Part shown: in pieces, positions 1 to 6,293 of the stretch
How positions within the stretch are numbered: the stretch's first letter is position 1
How the letters are laid out: each line of letters starts with the position of its first letter
NCBI GenBank assembly: GCA_947628235.1
Contig: CANQZC010000002.1
Location: forward strand, 1-64,000
From: an uncultured Bacilli bacterium
GTDB taxonomy: Bacteria; Bacillota_I; Bacilli_A; RF39; UBA660
Length of the DNA: 64,000 bases
Direction: 5' to 3'
Notes under the pieces: model-generated
Databases searched by the model: none
What the model saw: the letters and a program-made list of their open reading frames with translations, nothing else
What the model was told of the DNA's origin: nothing
Program-made: the position numbers and the translations under genes

Positions 1-129
1 TGGTTATATGAAAACTATTTTAAAAGAGATTATTTGAAAGAATTAGAAGAATATAAATGGGAACTAGAAATTAGAAATAATAATTTAAAGTTTAAGAAAG
101 AAAAGAAAGAAAAGTCGAAAAAAGTTTAA
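1..129 (+). CDS. C-terminal fragment of an unidentified protein
   Basis: An open frame enters from the left edge and ends at a TAA at 127-129, giving the last 42 residues of a protein. The tail is rich in Lys and Glu (ending KEKKEKSKKV) and is probably helical and charged. There is too little to name a family. The next gene starts 66 bases downstream behind its own -10-like TATAAT (159-164), so the two are probably separate transcription units. Confidence 0.5.
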   Translation, partial: WLYENYFKRDYLKELEEYKWELEIRNNNLKFKKEKKEKSKKV

Positions 130-195
130 AATTTATAGCAATTTTAAAAACTTTTTAGTATAATAAAGATTAAATATATTTTAAGGAGGTATAAT

Positions 196-834
196 ATGGC
201 ATTACCAACTTCATATATGACTGGAAGTTTTAATAAAGTTCCAACATACTTTGATGCAATATTAACAGCTAAAGCACCTGAAAAATTTACCATTAAGTTC
301 TTTGAAAATCTTGGGTTTACTAGTTCTAATGATAGATTATTTATTAATGTTTTAAAAGTTATAGGATTGCTAGATGAAATGGGTATTCCAACAAATAAAT
401 ACTTTGAATTTATGGATCAAAGCAAATCAAAGAAAATTATAGCTGAAGGAATTAGAAAAGCTTATGAAGATTTATTTCAAATTAATAAAAATGCTCAAAA
501 TATGAGTAAGTCAGAAATCGAAGGAAAATTTAAGACATTAACTTCTGGTAGCAAAGGTCAAAGAGCTATATCTTTTATGGCAAGTACATTTAAAGCACTA
601 TGTGATTATGCTGATTGGACTGAATCAATAGTGATTAACGATGGAATAGAAGAAAAAGTTGAAGTTAAAAAAGAGGCAAATTTATCAGAAAACAAAAATT
701 TTAGTAATGAAAATAATAACACAAAGACGGTCACATTAAGTTATGATATTCATATTCATTTACCTGCTACTAGAGATTCAGCTATTTATGATGCATTATT
801 TGAAAGTTTAACTAAGCATATTTCTATAAAGTAG
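196..834 (+). CDS. DUF5343 family protein
   Basis: This 212-residue protein resembles the DUF5343 family, best seen in its first ~140 residues (start MALPTSYM, then a helical region with GFTSSNDR and the stretch ending ALCDYADW). The C-terminal part is a Lys/Glu/Asn-rich linker followed by a short beta-like segment containing YDIHIHLP. No enzyme motif is visible. The ribosome site AAGGAGGT lies 5 bases before the ATG, and TATAAT at 159-164 is a likely -10. The gene is followed at once by a HEPN-domain gene, so the two are probably co-transcribed. Proteins of this family are often found near defence or restriction genes; a DNA-binding or partner role for the HEPN protein is inference only. Confidence 0.75.
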   Translation: MALPTSYMTGSFNKVPTYFDAILTAKAPEKFTIKFFENLGFTSSNDRLFINVLKVIGLLDEMGIPTNKYFEFMDQSKSKKIIAEGIRKAYEDLFQINKNAQNMSKSEIEGKFKTLTSGSKGQRAISFMASTFKALCDYADWTESIVINDGIEEKVEVKKEANLSENKNFSNENNNTKTVTLSYDIHIHLPATRDSAIYDALFESLTKHISIK

Positions 835-843
835 GTGTTTTAC

Positions 844-1428
844 ATGAAGAATGATTTATATTCTTTTGCATTTAGAGGATTACTAACAGAAGAAAGTTTA
901 GATAAAACTGGAAGATTAAAATATCACCCAGAAGCAATATATTTTTCAGAAGAGATAGCGAAAGAACTTCAATTAAATGAGATAGATGAAAAATATGTTC
1001 AACAATCAAAAAGTATGATAACTGTTTTTGCAGCTATAACAGCTTTTGAAAATGCTACAAGAAATTTTGTGTATTCAGTTTTAGTTGATGAATTTAATAA
1101 CAATTGGTGGGAAAAGGGAATTCAAAAAGGAATTCGTGAAAAAGCTGAATCTAGAAAAGAGAAAGAGTCGAAAATAAGATGGCATTCTAATCGTGGAGAT
1201 GATTTATTATCTTATGTAGATTTTGGTGATTTGTCAAAAATTATGGTTAGTCAAGATAATTGGAGTTTATTTGAGCCTTATGTATATAACCAAGAATGGG
1301 TGAAAACAATTTTTGCAGATTTAGAAGAATCAAGAAATGTAATTATGCATTCAGGAATTTTAGATGAGTACGATATTAGCAGGGTTGGAATGAATATAAG
1401 AGATTGGTTAAGTCAAATTAACGCATAA
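844..1428 (+). CDS. Swt1-type HEPN domain protein
   Basis: The 194-residue protein has the layout of the Swt1-family HEPN domain: an N-terminal helix with AFENATRNF, a central part containing WWEKGI and the stretch LLSYVDFGDL, and a C-terminal helix with SRNVIMHSG. The last carries the HEPN ribonuclease signature R-x4-H (R164, H169), so catalytic RNase activity is plausible. ATG 844 is preferred over GTG 835 because GTG overlaps the weak TAGGTG ribosome site. It starts 9 bases after the stop of the DUF5343 gene, indicating an operon. HEPN RNases commonly act as toxins or abortive-infection effectors; here that is inferred from family and from the accessory context. Confidence 0.75.
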   Translation: MKNDLYSFAFRGLLTEESLDKTGRLKYHPEAIYFSEEIAKELQLNEIDEKYVQQSKSMITVFAAITAFENATRNFVYSVLVDEFNNNWWEKGIQKGIREKAESRKEKESKIRWHSNRGDDLLSYVDFGDLSKIMVSQDNWSLFEPYVYNQEWVKTIFADLEESRNVIMHSGILDEYDISRVGMNIRDWLSQINA

Positions 1429-1558
1429 AAAATGCTATTATGATAAAATATTGCATTAGCTTTAAAATTAATATATAATTAATTCATCAAGTATTACTAA
1501 ATACTTTTACTACTTGGGTGCAAAACTCATATTCTTATTGCCCCATGCGGTAAGTATC

Positions 1559-1637
1559 CGAACTTTTATAGTTCGGTTTTTTTATGTCATAAAAAATCCC
1601 ATAGGATATTTTGATAGTCTTGTCAAAATTCCTATGG
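1559..1637 (+). repeat. 79-bp terminator plus hairpin repeat, copy 1
   Basis: The first half is an intrinsic terminator (CCGAAC, loop, GTTCGG at 1558-1576, then seven T). The second half (1599-1637) is a long imperfect hairpin with arms CCATAGGA and TCCTATGG plus inner arms ATTTTGA/TCAAAAT. A near-identical copy lies at 2205-2283 and a partial one at 2996-3030, so the acetyltransferase and HD genes are each flanked by copies in the same orientation. Confidence 0.9.
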
Positions 1638-1682
1638 TGATGAATTATTTTGCCATCCGTCAATCTAATCTTGTTTCATCAA

Positions 1683-1711
1683 TTTACTGTTTAGATTAGA
1701 TATGATAAAAT
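1683..1711 (+). promoter_or_regulatory. Promoter of the GNAT gene
   Basis: TTTACT (1683-1688), a 17-base spacer and TAAAAT (1706-1711) with a TGA extension form a plausible housekeeping promoter. The inverted repeat ATCTAATC/GATTAGAT (1663-1670/1694-1701) straddles it and could be an operator; this is inference. Confidence 0.5.
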
Positions 1712-1731
1712 AACAAAAGAGAGGCGATATT

Positions 1732-2196
1732 ATGAATTATGATATTCAATTAATACCTTATACCGATGAAGATTATGAATTTGTATATGAAGTAAAGAAA
1801 AATGCTTATAAAAAATATGTTGAAGAATGTTGGGGGTCTTGGATTGAAAAAGATCAAAGAACATATTTTGAAAAGTTTATCACGGCAGTCAAAGATAATG
1901 CATATATCATCATTGATGGAAATAAAAAAATAGGATTTTATAATGGTGAAATATTAGATAATGGAAATTATGAAATTGGCAATATTTGTATTATTCCCGA
2001 ATATCAAGGAAAAGGTATTGGAACAAAAATTTTAAAAGAGCAACTTGAAGAAAATAAAGATAGGAATATTGAAATTCAATATTTTAAGCAAAATCCAGTT
2101 GGGGCGTTATATGAAAGATTGGGTTTTATAAAAAATGGAGAAACAAAATTTCATTTTCAAATGATTAGGCAAAAACAAAATATAAAAAAGATATAA
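1732..2196 (+). CDS. GNAT-family N-acetyltransferase
   Basis: The 154-residue protein is a complete GNAT fold. The acetyl-CoA binding motif A is visible as IPEYQGKGIGTKIL (the Q-x-x-G-x-G pattern), and the C-terminal part contains NPVGALYERLGF, typical of motif B. It would transfer an acetyl group from acetyl-CoA to an amine; the substrate cannot be read from the sequence. The ribosome site is GAGAGGCG, about 6 bases before ATG. It is a single-gene unit bracketed by two copies of a 79-bp terminator repeat, which looks like a mobile or duplicated cassette rather than part of an operon. Confidence 0.9.
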   Translation: MNYDIQLIPYTDEDYEFVYEVKKNAYKKYVEECWGSWIEKDQRTYFEKFITAVKDNAYIIIDGNKKIGFYNGEILDNGNYEIGNICIIPEYQGKGIGTKILKEQLEENKDRNIEIQYFKQNPVGALYERLGFIKNGETKFHFQMIRQKQNIKKI

Positions 2197-2204
2197 TAAT
2201 CATT

Positions 2205-2283
2205 CGAACTTTTATAGTTCGTTTTTTTTATGCCATAAAAAATCCCACAGGAAATTTTGATAGTTTTACTAAATTCCTATGGG
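2205..2283 (+). repeat. 79-bp terminator plus hairpin repeat, copy 2
   Basis: It matches copy 1 at roughly nine of ten positions. It starts with terminator CGAAC/GTTCG plus a T-run (2205-2229), then a hairpin with arms CCCACAGGA and TCCTATGGG (2244-2283). It lies exactly between two convergent genes (GNAT ends 2196, HD ends 2292) and could terminate both. Confidence 0.9.
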
Positions 2284-2291
2284 TTTAAATT

Positions 2292-2936
2292 TTATTTTAG
2301 TTTTTTTTCGCCAATTTTCTTACTCATAGCATAGTTTGAAACGGCTCTAAAATTTTCATCATATGGATAAGTTTGTTGATCAAATTGAAGCCACATCGTA
2401 GACCAAGAAGCACCTGTTTTAAGTAATTCTTGAACTGTTTTATGATTCATGATAGCATTGCCTTCTTGTTTATCTAAATCCACACAATTTTCTTCATCAT
2501 ACAATTTGCATTGTAAATCACATTCTAGTTTATCACACTGATAAGCAAACATGGCTTCTTTGGTACGATGAGCATCAAATTCTAAAAATAATTCTTCAAT
2601 TTGATTACCATCTAGTAAACCACTTAATATTCTATGTACTGCTTCGTGTTCTAGTGTTTCTTTTTCTTCTTTTGATATTTGGAATTGAGTTAAATCTCCA
2701 ATGATGGTTTCACCAAGTTCATGGATTGCTAACATATATATTACTTTTAAAATATCAACATCATATTGATATTCTGATTTCATAGCAATTGCTAACATTT
2801 GAACTCCAAAAATATGTTCCGCAACACTCTCAATTCTTTCTCTTTGAACCTTCCAAGCTTTCCAACCTGTTCGAATGACATTCTTTAATCTATTACACAC
2901 TACATAATAATTCACAACATTTTGCTCTTTAGACAT
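2292..2936 (-). CDS. HD-domain phosphohydrolase (YfbR/HDDC2-like)
   Basis: The 214-residue protein resembles HD-domain 5'-deoxynucleotidases of the YfbR/HDDC2 group, which dephosphorylate nucleoside monophosphates. Visible motifs are SVAEHIFGVQ (first metal His) and IHELGETIIGDL (the HD pair, here His-Glu instead of His-Asp), plus a later conserved region with YQCDKLECDLQ. The start at 2936 is chosen because GAGGAAA stands 5 bases upstream; an upstream in-frame ATG at 2990 has no such site. The HE substitution is odd, since Asp normally binds the metal; whether activity is kept is unknown. It is flanked on both sides by copies of the 79-bp repeat. Confidence 0.8.
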   Translation of the reverse strand: MSKEQNVVNYYVVCNRLKNVIRTGWKAWKVQRERIESVAEHIFGVQMLAIAMKSEYQYDVDILKVIYMLAIHELGETIIGDLTQFQISKEEKETLEHEAVHRILSGLLDGNQIEELFLEFDAHRTKEAMFAYQCDKLECDLQCKLYDEENCVDLDKQEGNAIMNHKTVQELLKTGASWSTMWLQFDQQTYPYDENFRAVSNYAMSKKIGEKKLK

Positions 2937-2995
2937 ACCGTTTCCTCTTTTCTGATATGTTATTATAGCATTGTAGCTGAGTTTAAACAAGCAGT

Positions 2996-3030
2996 AACTT
3001 TTATAGGTCGTTTTTTTGTGTCATAAAAAA
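2996..3030 (+). repeat. Partial third copy of the terminator repeat
   Basis: About 35 bases match the first half of the 79-bp repeat (AACTTTTATAG, a T-run, then TGTCATAAAAAA). The second hairpin half is missing and is replaced by another terminator. It closes the flank of the HD gene, so the order is repeat-GNAT-repeat-HD-repeat. Confidence 0.75.
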
Positions 3031-3052
3031 AGTATATCTTAAAAGATATACC
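3024..3052 (-). terminator. Intrinsic terminator of the gene at 3056-4300
   Basis: The hairpin GTATATCT/AGATATAC is followed on the minus strand by seven T. It stands directly after the stop codon of the minus-strand membrane protein gene. Confidence 0.8.
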
Positions 3053-3055
3053 TTC

Positions 3056-4300
3056 TTATTCTTTAGAAAATTCTTTCTGGAATACAGATAATACTTCATC
3101 ATCTGGTAAATCTATTTGAAATTTCTTGTATACATATATACATATTTGGTTACCATTTGAATTATAATAGATATTTCCGTCGTTTATGTAATAATCTTTT
3201 CCATTAACCTGAAATTTTTTATAAGAATCTAGATATGAATTTTCTCCAGGTTCAATAGAAACTTGAAATATGTAGTCATCCACTAAAACTCTAATTCCAA
3301 GAGTAGAATCCAATGTTACTCTATCATAAGATTTTACATAAAGATCATTTTCGCGTAAGTAGTCCATAGTTATGTCATTTATAAGGTGATAATTTTGATG
3401 TTGACATTTAGCGATTGTTTCCTCATCTGTATAAGAACAAATATATAGAGTATCGTTATATTCTGTGATAGCCGCTTTTGCTTCTTCTAAACTACTAAAT
3501 TGATAGATACCAAGGGCATAAGTTGATTCATTTTCTTTTGGCTTATCAGAAAGATAATATATTAGATAACGATTTGCAGAGTCTTGAACGACATAGTAAT
3601 TTCCTTCATTATATAAAGACTCATAATAAGTAAAAGTTACTTTGCCGTTGTTTTCAGAATAACTAACTGGTTCAATACTAAAACGCCAAGATCTATCATT
3701 GATGGAAAAATGTGTAGAAGTAGAACTCTTTCCAAAACTTTCTAGATACATGACATCATTTGCAAGCCCGTTTATGTAACTTTTTTTTGTATAGGCAATT
3801 GGTTTGGCAATTCCTTCTTCATGCATTCCTACGAAAAAATTTGGCGCAGTAGAATTTGAACTAAGAGTAACAATAAATCCTATATCATCCGTGGATTTTG
3901 AGTTATTTAAGTGGCCATCCTCCGTTTGGGTACTTCCACTAGCATTTTCTTTGTCTGTCTTCGAATCACCTTTTTTATGGTTAGAAGAAAGTAGGAATAT
4001 TGCTGCTACAATAACAACTACTACAGCAATTCCAATTCCGATAAAAACAGCCATATTTTTCTTCTTTGGTGGGTTTCCATTAGGAGTACTTCCTGTTACT
4101 GGGGTCATGCTTGGTTGCTGAGTTACTGGATTAGGGTACTGTACTGGTTGTGGTGCCACCACATTAGGATATGGTGTTGGTTGGGGATTAACCCCATTAG
4201 AATAATTCATATTTGAATTATTTGGTACGGATGGTTGATTCATCATTCCGTTCGGATTTAAGTTATTCATATTATTTGAACCTTGATTCATTTCATACAC
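3056..4300 (-). CDS. Membrane-anchored protein with Pro/Asn-rich cytoplasmic tail
   Basis: Of 414 residues, the first ~80 are a low-complexity Asn/Pro/Gln-rich segment. A basic KKK and one transmembrane helix follow (about 83-105), then a Ser/Lys/Asp linker and a ~280-residue domain predicted outside the cell. The orientation fits a single-pass protein with the N-terminus inside. The outer domain contains repeated YY and aromatic beta-like segments but no family I recognise. GAGGAAG precedes ATG 4300; a second ATG three codons later is equally possible. It is transcribed divergently from the secreted G5 protein at 4471, with its own terminator downstream. Confidence 0.6.
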   Translation of the reverse strand: MYEMNQGSNNMNNLNPNGMMNQPSVPNNSNMNYSNGVNPQPTPYPNVVAPQPVQYPNPVTQQPSMTPVTGSTPNGNPPKKKNMAVFIGIGIAVVVVIVAAIFLLSSNHKKGDSKTDKENASGSTQTEDGHLNNSKSTDDIGFIVTLSSNSTAPNFFVGMHEEGIAKPIAYTKKSYINGLANDVMYLESFGKSSTSTHFSINDRSWRFSIEPVSYSENNGKVTFTYYESLYNEGNYYVVQDSANRYLIYYLSDKPKENESTYALGIYQFSSLEEAKAAITEYNDTLYICSYTDEETIAKCQHQNYHLINDITMDYLRENDLYVKSYDRVTLDSTLGIRVLVDDYIFQVSIEPGENSYLDSYKKFQVNGKDYYINDGNIYYNSNGNQICIYVYKKFQIDLPDDEVLSVFQKEFSKE

Positions 4301-4390
4301 TTCCTCTATTTTTTTATTATAGCATAAATATGTTTAAAAATAAATATGGGATTCCTCATTTTATGAGAGATAGAATTTTAAAAAAATTCG

Positions 4391-4399
4391 TGTTATAAT
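4391..4399 (+). promoter_or_regulatory. Extended -10 promoter upstream of the G5 protein
   Basis: TGT plus TATAAT (4394-4399) gives a TG-extended -10. The predicted start near 4406 lies just before a terminator-like hairpin in the leader. Confidence 0.6.
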
Positions 4400-4414
4400 A
4401 TGGATTGTTGAAGG

Positions 4415-4451
4415 GCTAGTATAGACTTCTAAGTTTTATACTGGCTTTTTT
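4415..4451 (+). terminator. Terminator-like hairpin in the leader of 4471
   Basis: GCTAGTATA pairs with TATACTGGC (one G-T wobble) and is followed by six T. It lies between the promoter (4394-4399) and the ribosome site GAGGAG of the next gene, so transcription of the secreted protein must read through it. It may be an attenuator, or the end of a ~45-nt RNA. Confidence 0.65.
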
Positions 4452-4470
4452 AGTAGTAGAGGAGTAGTTT

Positions 4471-5343
4471 ATGAAAAGATGGTTGTATGTTATATGCTTT
4501 TTCGTGTTAATGACGCCTAGTCTTGTATTAGCGCAAAAAGGTTGTTGTTCTCGTCATGGGGGAGTGGCGGGATGTACTTCTTCTGGAAGGCAGATTTGTG
4601 CAGATGGTACACTTAGTCCTTCTTGTACTTGTACACCTCCCAAAGTTTATGGATGTACAGATCCAGATGCCTTAAATTATAATCCAAACGCTAATAAGGA
4701 TAATGGAAGTTGTAAATTTAAAGTTTATGGTTGTCGTGATAAAGCAGCTAGTAATTATAATTCGAAAGCGAATACTTCTGATAATTCTTGTATTTATAAA
4801 GAAAAAGTAACTGAGAAGGAAGAAATTCCCTATGAGACGGTTACGAAAGAAAATCCTGATTTAGAAAAAGGAACGGAAAAGGTAGTTCAAGAAGGAGTCA
4901 ATGGAGAAAGAGAATTTACTTATGAAATTACCAAAAATAATGACAAGGAAGTTACGGATAAAAAAGAGATTTCTAATAAAGTGACAAAGGAGCCTATAGA
5001 AAAGATTATAGAAGTAGGAACCAAAGAAGAAGTAAAGGAAGTTCCTGAAGAAGAAGAGAAGCCTGAAGAACCAAAAAAAGAGGAAATAATAGCAGATCCT
5101 ATCCCTTCTCCAGAAGAAAGTAAAACGAGTAGTATTCCTTCTTTCGTGTGGTTAGGAACTAGTATTTTTGCTGTGATATATGGAAATAAAAAAAGAGAAG
5201 TAAAGACTTTATGGAATAAAATTAGAAAATCTAAAGGGAAAATATTCTTAAGGATTTGTTACTTTTTATTTGTATTACCACCTTTTATTGATATCGTGAT
5301 TATTATCAAGCATATTTTAAAGGAAAAGAAAGAAAATTCATAG
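4471..5343 (+). CDS. Secreted/membrane G5-domain protein with Cys-rich repeats
   Basis: The 290-residue protein begins with a signal peptide (MKRWLYVICFF...LVLAQ). A Cys-rich segment (GCCSRHGGVAGC...CADGT) follows, then two tandem ~22-residue repeats of the pattern YGC.D..A.NYN..AN...GSC, then a G5-like domain (about residues 110-190, with EKGTEKVV and GVNGEREFTYEI). A Glu/Pro-rich spacer leads to a hydrophobic C-terminus with two probable membrane segments (about 225-240 and 260-280). G5 domains often bind polysaccharide or peptidoglycan, so a surface adhesion or wall-binding role is likely but inferred. A terminator-like hairpin sits in its short leader, and a strong terminator follows at 5352-5388. 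Confidence 0.75.
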   Translation: MKRWLYVICFFVLMTPSLVLAQKGCCSRHGGVAGCTSSGRQICADGTLSPSCTCTPPKVYGCTDPDALNYNPNANKDNGSCKFKVYGCRDKAASNYNSKANTSDNSCIYKEKVTEKEEIPYETVTKENPDLEKGTEKVVQEGVNGEREFTYEITKNNDKEVTDKKEISNKVTKEPIEKIIEVGTKEEVKEVPEEEEKPEEPKKEEIIADPIPSPEESKTSSIPSFVWLGTSIFAVIYGNKKREVKTLWNKIRKSKGKIFLRICYFLFVLPPFIDIVIIIKHILKEKKENS

Positions 5344-5351
5344 AAAACTAG

Positions 5352-5388
5352 GACTGTTAACTGATAAAGTGTAGTTAACAGTCTTTTT
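5352..5388 (+). terminator. Intrinsic terminator after the G5 protein
   Basis: Perfect 11-bp arms GACTGTTAACT/AGTTAACAGTC are followed by five T, 9 bases after the stop codon. Confidence 0.9.
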
Positions 5389-5411
5389 ATCATTAAAAAA
5401 AGAAATTTTTA

Positions 5412-5420
5412 TGATATAAT
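5412..5420 (+). promoter_or_regulatory. Extended -10 promoter for 5459-8813
   Basis: TGA plus TATAAT (5415-5420) with no clear -35. It would drive the zinc-ribbon gene and the protease gene, which starts 11 bases after the first ends. Confidence 0.7.
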
Positions 5421-5458
5421 GGTAATATCATAGAGGACTAAAGAATAGGAGGAGTAAA

Positions 5459-6283
5459 ATGTTTTGTGGAAAGTGTGGAGCCCCTATCAGTGATGGGGGA
5501 AAATTTTGTCCGAGTTGTGGAGCACCTAATGAAAATGCTACAGAAACTAAGGTAGAACAGAAAGAAGAAGTCATTTCTACCGAGCAAGTAGTAAAACAAG
5601 AGGAGCCAATACCACCTGTCAAAGTAGAAGAGAAAAAACTAAAAGATAATAAAAAAGTATGGATAGGAGGAATTGTTCTCGTATTAGTAATAGGAGTAGT
5701 TATTGGTTTTATGTTCTTTTTAAAGAAACCGCAAAGAGCTAAAACCCTTATGAATTTAGAGAAAGATCCTTATTTAAAATTTACTTTAAATGGTGAGGAT
5801 TTCTATCTAGGAGAAACAGCATCTTTCTATCAACAAAAAGGATATACCTTTGAAGATGATTTCTTCCAAGAAGATGATAAAATTTCAAAAGATTCTATCT
5901 TGGTACATCCAATTTATCATGAGGAAGAAGATCAATTCTTAGGAGCGCTATACTGTGCGAAAGATGAAGATTGTGCTTACCAAGATAGTATTTTAGTAAA
6001 AGCTAACTTTTATGAAAATTCTGATGTTGTCATTAATGATTTCATTAAATTTGGTATGAAATATGAAGATATTGTTGAAAAATATGGAAAAGAAGATGGT
6101 AAATTTTACCAAGGAAATCATTCTTTTGTTTGGACTTTTGGAGAAAAAGGAAAAATCGGAGAGCCATATTATATTTTGACATTTGATGATTCTTTCTTAT
6201 CAGATATGGGAGATTTAATCGACATTCGTATAGGTGTCTGGTGGTATGATGGAGAATATGAACATACCGTAGTAAAAGAGTAA
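5459..6283 (+). CDS. Zinc-ribbon membrane protein
   Basis: The 274-residue protein opens with a zinc ribbon (MFCGKCG...FCPSCGAP: two CxxC knuckles about 12 residues apart). A charged linker and one transmembrane helix (about residues 64-86, rich in V/L/I/G) follow, and then a ~185-residue outer domain containing LNGEDFYLGE and two Cys in the stretch around CAKDEDC. The function is unknown; this layout (cytoplasmic ribbon, single helix, extracellular domain) is common in Bacillota. AGGAGG is the ribosome site. It is the first gene of a probable two-gene operon with the M4 protease; the gap is 10 bases. Confidence 0.7.
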   Translation: MFCGKCGAPISDGGKFCPSCGAPNENATETKVEQKEEVISTEQVVKQEEPIPPVKVEEKKLKDNKKVWIGGIVLVLVIGVVIGFMFFLKKPQRAKTLMNLEKDPYLKFTLNGEDFYLGETASFYQQKGYTFEDDFFQEDDKISKDSILVHPIYHEEEDQFLGALYCAKDEDCAYQDSILVKANFYENSDVVINDFIKFGMKYEDIVEKYGKEDGKFYQGNHSFVWTFGEKGKIGEPYYILTFDDSFLSDMGDLIDIRIGVWWYDGEYEHTVVKE

Positions 6284-6293
6284 GGTGGATAAA

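Larger units (their letters stand above)
1429..1731 (+). other. Intergenic region with terminator repeat and promoter
   Basis: No convincing gene is seen. It holds small inverted repeats (AAGTATT/AATACTT around 1490-1506), the first copy of a 79-bp terminator/hairpin repeat (1559-1637), an 8-bp inverted repeat ATCTAATC/GATTAGAT (1663-1670 and 1694-1701), and a promoter for the downstream acetyltransferase. Confidence 0.6.

Noticed and set aside
1514-1699. 61-residue open frame downstream of the HEPN gene
   Set aside because: It runs through the terminator repeat and hairpin, has no ribosome site and encodes no plausible domain.
1559-2283. Classical integron attC sites
   Set aside because: No core-site consensus is recognised, no integrase is visible, and the genes are in opposite orientations.
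3804-4121. 105-residue frame opposite the Pro/Asn-rich membrane protein
   Set aside because: It is the antisense of a low-complexity coding region, without start signals.
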